Part shown: in pieces, positions 13,321-19,592 of the stretch | How positions within the stretch are numbered: the stretch's first letter is position 1 | Layout: each line of letters starts with the position of its first letter | IMG/VR virus record: IMGVR_UViG_3300021389_000061 | Location: 1 to 37,473 of that record | Source: a virus | Reading direction: 5' to 3' (one strand) | Length of the DNA: 37,473 nt | Notes under the pieces: model-generated | What the model saw: the letters and a program-made list of their open reading frames with translations, nothing else | What the model was told of the DNA's origin: nothing | The model's database searches: none | Position numbers and translations under genes: made by a program

Positions 13321-14337
13321 TTAGATGATGTTTTGATTTTTAGGATCAGAGATCCACGCCAAGAACGTTGGCGATGAAATTAGTTCTTCGTGTCTAGCTA
13401 CCGCATCTCGTAGATAACCGACTTGGAACTCTTTTGGCATACGATCTGTGTATTGGATGATTTGTTGAAAGTTCAAAGGCGTAGTGTGCTCAACGAGTGT
13501 CGAGACAACAGCGTATTGAGTACCTACTTCAACAGGTATTCGACAGCTATGTGGATTAGCAACAATTTCATCGATGCTAGGGGCTGCGTGTTTTAGTTGT
13601 TGAAAAGCTAAGAATTTCATGGCTGCTTCAACACCGACAGCGCCACTTACAACTTTTAACAACCGTTGCGGGTCGATAGCCGCGCGTAAGCGTCGAGATA
13701 AAAGTGACCATGTACGAGGGCTACCCCAAGCTTCTGCATTTGGGTCAAAAGTCATGAAGTATTGCGGCATGTAGTCGAGGAACGCACTGATGTCTGGATT
13801 ACCGCCAGATGCTTGGTGGTATTTTTTCCAAGGCGCTAGGTCAGGCTCAAGCCAAAAGTGGTAAAACCTACTTTTTAATGCAGCAGGCATTTCGTATGTT
13901 GCTGATTTGTCTTCTGCTCGGTTGCCAGTAGCTACGTGGCACCAGCCTTCCGGCATACGCCAGTCATCTTTACGACCTTCTTGGATGATACCAAAGGTGC
14001 TGGTTTGAACTAAACGCTGTGCTTGGGGTAATTCTTCCCATAGCAGCACACCGCGTTCGCCATCGACTTCTGCCCGAGGAAGGAAGTTAGGCAAAGTCCA
14101 GCTAGTAAGCTTGCCTTGCTCAGTGTCTTCGACAAACGGCAGACCTTTAATGTCTACAACGTCCATCAAGTTGAGTTTTACTTCTTTTTTGCCGATGTTG
14201 AGGCGCTTAATAGTAGCGTCAACAATTGATGTTTTACCTGAGCCGGGAGGTCCGTGTATAAAAGTAGGGATGTTTAGACCTATGTTGATTTCTAATTCGT
14301 CGGTCAATTCCTGTTGATTAACAGTTTGTACGTTCAT
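13321..14337 (-). CDS. MoxR-type AAA+ ATPase
   Basis: A 338-residue AAA+ protein. Walker A GPPGSGKT (29-36), Walker B region GVLLWEE (residues 96-102, with Glu in place of the usual Asp before the catalytic Glu), sensor 1 VATGNR (N139) and Arg finger ALKSRF (R157). The DIKGLP insertion after the first beta strand is typical of the MoxR/CbbQ/NorQ branch. Such ATPases work with VWA-domain partners as chaperones or metal/cofactor-insertion machines. It leads a five- to six-gene module with a DUF3150-like protein and a metallopeptidase-VWA pair. It has its own promoter and operator just upstream (14354-14383), and a short leader with GGGA as a weak ribosome binding site. Confidence 0.87.
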   Translation of the reverse strand: MNVQTVNQQELTDELEINIGLNIPTFIHGPPGSGKTSIVDATIKRLNIGKKEVKLNLMDVVDIKGLPFVEDTEQGKLTSWTLPNFLPRAEVDGERGVLLWEELPQAQRLVQTSTFGIIQEGRKDDWRMPEGWCHVATGNRAEDKSATYEMPAALKSRFYHFWLEPDLAPWKKYHQASGGNPDISAFLDYMPQYFMTFDPNAEAWGSPRTWSLLSRRLRAAIDPQRLLKVVSGAVGVEAAMKFLAFQQLKHAAPSIDEIVANPHSCRIPVEVGTQYAVVSTLVEHTTPLNFQQIIQYTDRMPKEFQVGYLRDAVARHEELISSPTFLAWISDPKNQNII

Positions 14338-14353
14338 AAATATTCCCGTTTTG

Positions 14354-14383
14354 ATTAAAGAGGTGTTACCTATATATTTTATC
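14354..14383 (-). promoter_or_regulatory. Promoter/operator of the MoxR module
   Basis: Minus strand: operator ATAGGTAACACCTCT (14373-14359), one arm mismatch from the ATAGG-N5-CCTAT consensus, followed by TTTAAT as -10 (14359-14354). The -35 region reads GATAAA, which is poor, so an activator or the operator itself may be needed for strength. The transcript would start near 14347 and leave a leader of only about ten bases before the MoxR ATG. Confidence 0.6.
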
Positions 14384-14627
14384 GCTTGTTTTTTACATCG
14401 GAGGTTCCTTTGGGGTTTGGAGTTAGTTTTTCGCTTTCTAAGATGTCTTCGAGTATCAGCGAGCGCATTGCAGCAGCTTCAGCGCGTGGTAGTTTGGTAA
14501 ATAATTTGATGTCTGCTTTTTTGAGTTTGTATGTTTTCCAATACAGTGCTTCTGCGGGCTCAGTCTGTATTGTAAAAGCGTACGTGTTTCCGTCATCTTC
14601 GGTGTGGAACATCTCCCATTTACGCAT
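14379..14627 (-). CDS. ~82-residue hypothetical protein
   Basis: The frame is open to 14675; the likely start is the ATG at 14627 (MRKWEMFHTEDDGN), which overlaps the stop of the preceding 66-residue gene and has GAAG a few bases upstream; an ATG at 14639 is the alternative. The product is a small mixed alpha/beta protein (TYAFTIQTEPAEALYWKTYK, then KLFTKLPRAEAAAMRSLILE) with a Lys-rich end. No family is recognised. It is the last gene before the MoxR promoter. Confidence 0.55.
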   Translation of the reverse strand: MRKWEMFHTEDDGNTYAFTIQTEPAEALYWKTYKLKKADIKLFTKLPRAEAAAMRSLILEDILESEKLTPNPKGTSDVKNKR

Positions 14628-14820
14628 TGTTGTCTTCATATAGTATTTCGACAGTTTGCGCGATACGTTGATCAACTAGCTCGATGAACCAATCGGAGTC
14701 AAAGCTACGGTCTAGTTCTGTTTGCACTAAAGCTCTTATTTGCTCGCGCAGTGATGGGTGTACATCTAGGTTGGTTGCTATTTGTTCGTTTGATTCCACG
14801 GTTCTGAAGGATAGTTTCAT
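14620..14820 (-). CDS. 66-residue hypothetical protein
   Basis: Begins MKLSFRTVESNEQ and contains two amphipathic helices (LREQIRALVQTELD and FIELVDQRIAQTVEILYE), acidic overall. Its ATG lies two bases after the stop of the 63-residue gene, with no strong ribosome binding site, so translation probably depends on re-initiation. No motif is recognised; function unknown. Confidence 0.5.
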   Translation of the reverse strand: MKLSFRTVESNEQIATNLDVHPSLREQIRALVQTELDRSFDSDWFIELVDQRIAQTVEILYEDNNA

Positions 14821-14822
14821 AT

Positions 14823-15014
14823 TTAAAGCACCAAGTTTTTATTAGAATCAACAAAGTGTTCTGCTTCTTTGAGGTAGTTCACCAGAACACTTGGACTTAA
14901 CCCGAGGTGGGTACATAAACTGTTTTGCATTTCTTCGTTCTCCATTGCCAAGGCAACGGCGATGCTGGCGCAGACGTACAATGCGTTAATTTGAGCGGGT
15001 GCTTCTCCGGTCAT
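14823..15014 (-). CDS. 63-residue hypothetical protein
   Basis: Starts MTGEAPAQINALYVCAS after a strong ribosome binding site (AAAGGAGAAATAA then ATG). Residues about 10-25 are mildly hydrophobic (ALYVCASIAVALAM), then a polar helical part with a possible HTH-like turn (THLGLSPSVLVNYLKEA). The resemblance to an HTH is too short to call. The upstream side carries the tandem repeats at 15041-15107. Confidence 0.55.
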   Translation of the reverse strand: MTGEAPAQINALYVCASIAVALAMENEEMQNSLCTHLGLSPSVLVNYLKEAEHFVDSNKNLVL

Positions 15015-15152
15015 TTATTTCTCCTTTGTCGATTGTCGAGTGTCGAGTTACATTTATATGCGGCTTATAGTGTCGAGTGCTTACATTTACATGCGCTTCA
15101 TAAAGCGATTTTGGTTATGTATGGCTACAAAACATTTGCACGGTTTTTCGTT
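15015..15152. repeat. Two imperfect tandem repeats with a hairpin
   Basis: A 138-base gap between small genes. Two copies of a roughly 30-35 base unit lie at 15041-15070 and 15071-15105; both begin TGTCGAGT, then carry TACATTTA(T/C)ATGCG and end in a CTT.ATA(A)AG block. The second copy closes as a perfect hairpin (CGCTT, loop CATA, AAGCG; 15094-15107). TGTCGA is also seen just before the first copy, at about 15027. The GTCGAGTG word recurs in other noncoding stretches (18741, and GACGAGTG at 19244). It could be a protein-binding site, mRNA processing element or an origin iteron. Confidence 0.55.
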
Positions 15153-15371
15153 CTATTTGTATGCTTCTTCTTTAATGCGCCCCAACTCCTCTAGCACCAG
15201 CTCTTTGATTTCTTGATCTGTCATGACGGAATGTTTAGTTGGCTCTCCTACATTTATATATAGAGTCCAAGTGTTATTGTTTTCTTGAACTACATCTGCA
15301 TCATTCCAACTATCGTTGAGTGCGTGGTGAAGTACGTGCATGAGCAGTTCAACTGCTTCTATTTCACGCAC
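15153..15371 (-). CDS. 72-residue acidic hypothetical protein
   Basis: Starts with GTG at 15371, overlapping the end of the preceding 127-residue gene by eight bases; GAAGGG upstream is the probable ribosome binding site. The product (REIEAVELLMHVLHHALNDS...) is acidic, with a short beta part (NTWTLYINVG) and a C-terminal charged helix (DQEIKELVLEELGRIKEE). No family is recognised. Confidence 0.55.
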   Translation of the reverse strand: MREIEAVELLMHVLHHALNDSWNDADVVQENNNTWTLYINVGEPTKHSVMTDQEIKELVLEELGRIKEEAYK

Positions 15372-15747
15372 AGTAGGGCCCTTCGTCTGTAAATGTAGCT
15401 TCTAAGTAGCGTTTAAGTTCGGTTGTTGAGATTAACCACCCTTCAGGACTGTGCAATTCATAGGTGTCTAAGCTTGTTTCGATTTGGTTGATAGCTGTGT
15501 ACAACATGGTTTGCAGATACGTTATTTCTGCTACAAGTTGTTCATTTTTTTGAACGCGATCGTCTTCGGTGTATTCAGTGAGTAATTCACTGCATAACTT
15601 TTTAACAGAAGAGATTTTGTAAGTGTCTTTGGTTTTCCAATTGGTAGCGACTTGCACGTTGTTGTTTGTCAGCTCGTTACACAATACACGCACCAGGTCA
15701 ACCCAGTGTTGTGTGTTGTATATCTCTGGCGTCTTGTCTTTAATCAT
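15364..15747 (-). CDS. 127-residue hypothetical protein
   Basis: Begins MIKDKTPEIYNTQHW; mostly helical, with a long charged/hydrophobic helix (QKNEQLVAEITYLQTMLYTAI) that could be a coiled coil. It starts only about 25 bases beyond the T-run of the strong terminator at 15772-15841, and no promoter fits in that space, so its mRNA must come from read-through of that terminator. The ribosome binding site is weak (CTCGGGTT). No function is recognised. Confidence 0.55.
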   Translation of the reverse strand: MIKDKTPEIYNTQHWVDLVRVLCNELTNNNVQVATNWKTKDTYKISSVKKLCSELLTEYTEDDRVQKNEQLVAEITYLQTMLYTAINQIETSLDTYELHSPEGWLISTTELKRYLEATFTDEGPYCA

Positions 15748-15771
15748 AAGTAACCCGAGGATTGTGGAGGT

Positions 15772-15841
15772 AAAAAAAAAGCGACCCCCGACCCCTTTCG
15801 GGGCCGAAGATCTGCCAGAGAGTGCTCTCTCTGACGGGGGT
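15772..15841 (-). terminator. Branched intrinsic terminator (three-way junction)
   Basis: On the minus strand, directly after the 263-residue gene: an outer stem ACCCCCG/CGGGGGT (15841-15835 with 15790-15784) encloses two perfect hairpins, CAGAGAG-AGCA-CTCTCTG (15833-15816) and CCCC-GAAA-GGGG (15803-15792, a GNRA tetraloop), followed by CGC and nine T (15780-15772). Such a folded, GC-rich structure plus T-run is a strong Rho-independent terminator, more elaborate than usual. The A-run would make it much weaker on the plus strand. Confidence 0.85.
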
Positions 15842-15846
15842 GGACG

Positions 15847-16638
15847 TTAGTGCGTGGCATTACCTACCATGCCAAACGGCTCATTTGATGCCTGTTCGAT
15901 CTGCTGTTCGAGCTGTGTCGCTAGTGGATCGAGGATGTTGGCAAATTCATGCATGATGATGATGTCGGCTTGGATGTTTGGGTTACGATTGCCGAGCATG
16001 TTAAGGGTCTCTTTTTGGACTGAAGCTAGTCCTTTTTTGATGATCCGTAACAAGTGACGATCGGTGGGTACAAGATCAGTGTAGAACTCGCCAGCAAACG
16101 TCTTTGCATCTTCGATACGGTCATTACAGAAGTCGGTTAGCACTGCTGTCATGTCTTTGTATCGGGCTGCGTTAGATCGTTTTTTATCAAGTGCATCGCT
16201 CATGTAATCATCGATTGAGGGCTTGAACTTGTAGTCTTTTGGGAGAAGCTTTAACACGTTGCGGTATTGCGCTTGTATTTCTAGTTTCTCAGCGTTGGTG
16301 AGTTGATCAGGCACTTCGCAAGCAAGCTTGACAAAGAAGTCTGGGTTAAGTGAGTACTGACCGAAAGATGCTTGTAGATAAGCAATGTCTAGTACCCTGC
16401 CTGCATCACGTACATTGTCGAGGCAGCGATCGTAGTAGCCGAGTTGCTGCTCAGACATTACAAGGTCTGGGTCATTGGCTCGTTGGTTGTCGATGTCAGT
16501 GATGACTTTTTGGTTGTTGACGATATCGAACACTGCTTGGTTGCAGAGCGCTTTGAAGAATTGACCTTTGAAGGCAACAGTGTCGTCTAAGATTTCGATA
16601 GCTTTTTCGAATTGCACTTGGATGTTTTGAGTAGACAT
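15847..16638 (-). CDS. 263-residue unknown protein in a self-contained unit
   Basis: The frame is open to 16689, but the first Met overlaps the operator/-10, so the start is Met at 16638 (MSTQNIQVQFEKAIEIL), which has AAGGAAAT seven bases upstream. The protein is highly helical and acidic, with no membrane segment or catalytic motif that I can see; local pieces such as LKLLPKDYKFKPSIDDYMSDALDKK look like a structural domain. It has its own promoter with a perfect palindromic operator and its own strong terminator, so it is a monocistronic unit probably made in quantity. It might be a DNA-binding or regulatory protein, but nothing in the sequence shows it. Confidence 0.72.
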   Translation of the reverse strand: MSTQNIQVQFEKAIEILDDTVAFKGQFFKALCNQAVFDIVNNQKVITDIDNQRANDPDLVMSEQQLGYYDRCLDNVRDAGRVLDIAYLQASFGQYSLNPDFFVKLACEVPDQLTNAEKLEIQAQYRNVLKLLPKDYKFKPSIDDYMSDALDKKRSNAARYKDMTAVLTDFCNDRIEDAKTFAGEFYTDLVPTDRHLLRIIKKGLASVQKETLNMLGNRNPNIQADIIIMHEFANILDPLATQLEQQIEQASNEPFGMVGNATH

Positions 16639-16676
16639 ATTTTGATTTCCTTGATCCATAAAATTAACAATGTTTC

Positions 16677-16707
16677 TTTGAATAGGCAATACCTATATTT
16701 AAAGTGA
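16677..16707 (-). promoter_or_regulatory. Promoter with perfect operator ahead of the 263-residue gene
   Basis: Minus strand: TTCACT (-35-like) six bases before ATAGGTATTGCCTAT (16696-16682), a perfect ATAGG-N5-CCTAT palindrome, then TATTCA as -10. The leader to the ATG at 16638 is about 35-40 bases and includes a proper ribosome binding site, unlike the promoters at 5.75 and 20.15 kb. Confidence 0.65.
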
Positions 16708-16896
16708 AGCTAAAAATAACTCGAATTGTGCGTTGAGCATCTCTCGCTTCAGTTGTGGTACATCGGTTTTACTTAACACGCGCTCCTCCAGGCGCTCAAG
16801 TATTGTTGATGGGTCGGATAAACAGTTGATACCGTGCGCTGCTTCTGCGATGTCTCGTTTGTCCCAGATTCTTGCTGCTTGGTAGTCACTTAGCAT
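16699..16896 (-). CDS. 65-residue hypothetical protein
   Basis: Starts MLSDYQAARIWDKRDIAE with AAGGAAG eight bases upstream; its ATG overlaps the stop of the preceding 78-residue gene (TAATG). The protein is helical and charged, with a mid part (LERLEERVLSKTDVPQLKREML) that could form a short coiled coil. No family recognised; it ends just at the promoter of the 263-residue gene. Confidence 0.55.
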   Translation of the reverse strand: MLSDYQAARIWDKRDIAEAAHGINCLSDPSTILERLEERVLSKTDVPQLKREMLNAQFELFLASL

Positions 16897-17132
16897 TAGA
16901 TAGCTTCCTTTTCTAGTTTTAGAACCCTATTGACTAACGCGCGATCTAATCGTGAAAGCTCGTTGGCTATTAAGAATCCAGCGGCGTATGTTTGCTTGAT
17001 GGCTAACTCTAAGTTTCGCAATCTTTCAACACTTTTTGCGTTATCGATCCGTTTAATTATTGAAGCCATTGCACGTTGTCTTGCTTCCTTTGGTCCCATT
17101 GGATCAACCCTTTCTTTTACTACGTTCTCCAT
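16896..17132 (-). CDS. 78-residue basic helical hypothetical protein
   Basis: Starts MENVVKERVDPMGPKEARQR after AAGGAATAACGC. The product is a run of basic amphipathic helices (ASIIKRIDNAKSVERLRNLELAIKQT, then ELSRLDRALVNRVLKLEKEAI), consistent with a small nucleic-acid- or protein-binding helical bundle. No family is recognised. It is four bases from the preceding gene and overlaps the next. Confidence 0.55.
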   Translation of the reverse strand: MENVVKERVDPMGPKEARQRAMASIIKRIDNAKSVERLRNLELAIKQTYAAGFLIANELSRLDRALVNRVLKLEKEAI

Positions 17133-17135
17133 GCG

Positions 17136-17372
17136 TTATTCCTTTTTTAGTGAGTGGTAGTCCATGAAATCCATGAACAACTCAGTACATTCCACCTGTA
17201 GCTCCGTAATGCGGTGGATAGTGTATTCACCTTGAACGAAGTCTCGGTAGTGACCGTCTTTTGCTTTTTCCATGAATTCATCGATGGATTTGCATTGATC
17301 AAGCACTGTGTTGATACCTCGTATTTCTAGGTATTCACGTTTAGTTACCTGTTTCTTTTTGAAAGGCCACAT
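17136..17372 (-). CDS. 78-residue hypothetical protein
   Basis: Starts MWPFKKKQVTKREYLEIRG; its ATG overlaps the stop of the 148-residue gene (TGATG), so translation is coupled. Basic at the N-terminus, acidic at the C-terminus (LQVECTELFMDFMDYHS). The opening 'WPFKKK' is common in small membrane-associated or tail-less phage peptides, but no membrane span is present. Function unknown. Confidence 0.55.
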   Translation of the reverse strand: MWPFKKKQVTKREYLEIRGINTVLDQCKSIDEFMEKAKDGHYRDFVQGEYTIHRITELQVECTELFMDFMDYHSLKKE

Positions 17373-17818
17373 CAGGATGCAAGCTTGTCAAGAAACATAC
17401 TAAACATGCATGTCGTGTTGTTTGTAAGTGAAGCGTCGAGTATGTAGCTGCCGAGTGCAGGATCTCCAATGCCTGCTTTGTCTGCGCCGTCATACTGAGC
17501 GAACAGTTTGTATTCAGGGAACCACGTATTGAGGTAGTTTATAGCTGTAAACAACGCCCGCTTGTCTGCCGGTGTTCTGTCAAGCCGCTCGAACTTTACA
17601 AGCAAGTTGCAATAGTGCGAGTAGACTGGATAGTAGGGCCGGTTGGTGGTGTCTATGTGAGACATTGATCCCCAAAGTTTAGAGTCGTGCGGTATGCCGT
17701 CTTCTACATACCGTTCTAGGGTTGAATCACCGAACAATTGGTAGTTTTGGGTAGTCCATGTGTCTTCGGCTAAATCTCTACGAAACCCTCGCCCGTCGTC
17801 AGTATGTGTATAACTCAT
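17372..17818 (-). CDS. 148-residue hypothetical protein
   Basis: Starts MSYTHTDDGRGFRRDLAED, with GGGGGTGA as likely ribosome binding site, and overlaps the 88-residue gene by four bases (ATGA). The protein is aromatic-rich (PYYPVYSHYCNLLVKF, INYLNTWFPEYKLFAQY) and soluble, with no motif that I recognise. It is the longest of this small-gene cluster. Confidence 0.55.
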   Translation of the reverse strand: MSYTHTDDGRGFRRDLAEDTWTTQNYQLFGDSTLERYVEDGIPHDSKLWGSMSHIDTTNRPYYPVYSHYCNLLVKFERLDRTPADKRALFTAINYLNTWFPEYKLFAQYDGADKAGIGDPALGSYILDASLTNNTTCMFSMFLDKLAS

Positions 17819-18081
17819 ACATCACCCCCGGAGCCTGGTGTGTCTATGTATTCTGAAACGTCAGGCATGTACTCCATTAGCATCTCGTTGGCTTCCGTGA
17901 AGAAATCGAATGGGTTGACAGCAATAACGGCTACTATAAAAGCGGTGTTTGTTGCTGCTTGTATGACTGCATCTTTAGTGAGATTGCCTGTCCACGGTGT
18001 GACTAGGCTCCATGTGTATGCCCAATGCTTGTCAGGATTAGCTTTGTTCCACTGCGCTTTGATTGAATCTGCGTTAAACAT
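17815..18081 (-). CDS. 88-residue protein with a hydrophobic segment
   Basis: Starts MFNADSIKAQWNKANPDKHW after AAGGAGTAGCAA. Residues about 43-56 (AATNTAFIVAVIAVNPF) are hydrophobic and could enter the membrane; the tail is acidic (EYIDTPGSGGDV). It may be a monotopic membrane peptide. No family recognised. Confidence 0.55.
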   Translation of the reverse strand: MFNADSIKAQWNKANPDKHWAYTWSLVTPWTGNLTKDAVIQAATNTAFIVAVIAVNPFDFFTEANEMLMEYMPDVSEYIDTPGSGGDV

Positions 18082-18091
18082 TTGCTACTCC

Positions 18092-18325
18092 TTAATCAGT
18101 GAGGTCGATGATGCCGTGTTGATCTAGCTCGAATAAGGTGTAAACACCTAAGTCTTCGGCCATGTCTGCGGATGCTGATAAGTCAGCGAGTAATACACCG
18201 CCGATCGCTAATGCGATGTCGCCACGATTGTCTACTGCCCATTTACCGGCTGCTTTGAGCCGTTCCATGTTAAGAGTGCCGAGTGCCGCGAATAGTCCTG
18301 CTTTTGCTACGTTTGATTTATTCAT
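18092..18325 (-). CDS. 77-residue hypothetical protein
   Basis: Starts MNKSNVAKAGLFAALGTLN after AGGAGCAATAAGC. Ala/Leu/Gly-rich with a moderately hydrophobic stretch (GDIALAIGGVLLADLSASAD) and an acidic end. Could be a small peripheral membrane protein. Function unknown. Confidence 0.55.
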   Translation of the reverse strand: MNKSNVAKAGLFAALGTLNMERLKAAGKWAVDNRGDIALAIGGVLLADLSASADMAEDLGVYTLFELDQHGIIDLTD

Positions 18326-18327
18326 GC

Positions 18328-18570
18328 TTATTGCTCCTGAGTGTCATTAAAGTATTGTTGTGCGTACTGGTTATCTGACTCGGCCATCAGCACTTGTAGC
18401 TCATGGATTAGGTCGGGTAATTGATACCGTTGGATTGGCGTTATGGTTATGTAGCCACTGTCATGGAATTCAGTGAATTGAGGCCATGAGTCTGCGAGGT
18501 GTCTTGCAGAGCGTGCAAGATTAAGGTGTTTGGCTGGGCTTGCAAGATTATCGAATTGATTAAACTTCAT
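18328..18570 (-). CDS. 80-residue hypothetical protein
   Basis: Starts MKFNQFDNLASPAKHLN after AAGGATTCTATT, and overlaps the end of the 42-residue gene by 11 bases. Soluble, His/Gln-rich (DLIHELQVLMAESDNQYAQQYF). The middle (SGYITITPIQRYQLPDLI) may be a small beta part. No family recognised. Confidence 0.55.
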   Translation of the reverse strand: MKFNQFDNLASPAKHLNLARSARHLADSWPQFTEFHDSGYITITPIQRYQLPDLIHELQVLMAESDNQYAQQYFNDTQEQ

Positions 18571-18688
18571 AATAGAATCCTTCTACAGATGATGCGGTTA
18601 TGTGTAATTCGATGTCGTTTGGATCGTCGAAAGCTAATTCGGCAACAAACAATTCGAACTGTTGGTCCAGTGTTAATGTATGGTTCAT
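18560..18688 (-). CDS. 42-residue hypothetical protein
   Basis: Starts MNHTLTLDQQFELFVAEL with AGGAAT eight bases upstream and runs into the next gene, whose ATG lies before its stop. Strongly acidic and small (DDPNDIELHITAS). The overlap and ribosome binding site make it a likely real gene and the first of the 18.7-16.7 kb run. It follows a 560-base noncoding stretch. Confidence 0.5.
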   Translation of the reverse strand: MNHTLTLDQQFELFVAELAFDDPNDIELHITASSVEGFYYEV

Positions 18689-19251
18689 AGATTATTCCTA
18701 TTGATTTAAATGATATTGGTACAGGGCAGGATTGCCGATCGTCGAGTGACGATTTGCCTTGTTTTGGGAAGTTGAGTAAGATCAACGAGTTACGAGTGTT
18801 GTACAAGGCAGTACATGGTAGAAATCAGGGGATGAAATCTGCCATGTACCAGATAGCGGTTAGCTAAGGTATTGATATACATACTTTATTATTACTACTA
18901 TCATTAATATTTATATAAAATACATAGTAGAAAGGTGTTAAACAGACTTTATGTTTGCGATAAACGAAAACAAGGGTCTGAATAATGAAGAAAGAATGGA
19001 TATCGTTAAAAACGTTTTATATAGCACAGGATTTACACCTTCTGTGCCGTGTACCATGTGTTATGGGATTAACATTGGTATATAAAACAATAAGTTACAA
19101 GATAAAGGTAAACTAGCTACCATGTATTTCGCACTCTACATGCTTGGCACTCCCTACTCGCCACTTGTTAAGGTCCATCGTGACTCGAAACTCGAAGTCT
19201 GACGGGGGTGGGATCGTCGATCAATACTCTCAGATTGACGATTGACGAGTG
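18689..19251. other. 560-base noncoding region with hairpin, AT-rich tract and repeated words (possible origin or regulatory region)
   Basis: Seen here: an inverted repeat ATCGTC-GAGT-GACGAT (18738-18753); a 12-bp stem GTACATGGTAGA/TCTGCCATGTAC with one G-U pair and a 15-base loop (18811-18849); four ACCATGT-like words (18811 and 18841 in the stem, 19052-19059, 19118-19125); an AT-rich tract (18870-18935, e.g. TTATTATTACTACTATC); and a GACGATTGACGAGTG run near 19235. A promoter-like TTGATA near 18873 points right. The mix of iteron-like words, hairpin and AT-rich tract suits an origin or a control region between small-gene operons, but no single element proves either. Confidence 0.45.
18951..19085 (+). 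CDS. Possible 44-residue plus-strand peptide
   Basis: A short frame MFAINENKGLNNEERMDIV...CTMCYGINIGI inside the noncoding region. It has a CxxC pair (PCTMC) and a plausible length, and lies after the AT-rich tract and a rightward promoter-like TTGATA. The nearest AAGG is about 14-15 bases from the ATG, which is too far for a good ribosome binding site. It could be a small leader or regulatory peptide, or chance. Confidence 0.25.
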   Translation: MFAINENKGLNNEERMDIVKNVLYSTGFTPSVPCTMCYGINIGI

Positions 19252-19482
19252 TTAAGAGACCTTGTTGGGTATACAAGACCAATTCGGTATCTTGACCCAG
19301 TTGGAGGTGACGCCATGAGGCGTTTTCCGCAACGCTTGCGCTAGGAGCACAGCTTCTGCACGGCCCATTGTCATCTTGGCTCGATACTTGGCGGTCGCCG
19401 ATTGGATACAGACCAAGTGACGAGTGCCCTTCTTGGTTTGCATCGGCTGGATATACACTTCTTGGATGTTGAACTTGCTCAT
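19252..19482 (-). CDS. 76-residue basic hypothetical protein
   Basis: Starts MSKFNIQEVYIQPMQTKKG after a strong ribosome binding site (AAAGGAGATACCCA). Lys/Arg-rich with a beta-like first half (HLVCIQSATAKYRAKMTMG) and a helical middle (RAEAVLLAQALRKTP); it could be nucleic-acid binding. The ATG overlaps the end of the 36-residue membrane peptide gene. No family recognised. Confidence 0.6.
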   Translation of the reverse strand: MSKFNIQEVYIQPMQTKKGTRHLVCIQSATAKYRAKMTMGRAEAVLLAQALRKTPHGVTSNWVKIPNWSCIPNKVS

Positions 19483-19589
19483 TGGGTATCTCCTTTGTTG
19501 GATGTGGGGTGCGGCATTACGAACGTAAAGAACGAGATCGTTAGGACGATCGTGGATAGTGCGAATACGATGATTGAGTCGATAGGCAT
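19479..19589 (-). CDS. 36-residue single-span membrane peptide
   Basis: Starts MPIDSIIVFALSTIVLTIS with GGGGGAG six bases upstream. One membrane span (residues about 5-24) then a short polar tail (HPTSNKGDTQ). Its TGA overlaps the ATG of the 76-residue gene (CAATGAGC), and the ribosome binding site of that gene is inside this frame, a typical coupled pair. Function unknown; small toxic or membrane-modifying phage peptides have this shape. Confidence 0.6.
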   Translation of the reverse strand: MPIDSIIVFALSTIVLTISFFTFVMPHPTSNKGDTQ

Positions 19590-19592
19590 GAC

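Noticed and set aside
15041-15105. CRISPR array from the tandem units
   Set aside because: Only two imperfect units with no spacers of constant length and no cas genes; the Cas4-like nuclease fits a phage recombination role.
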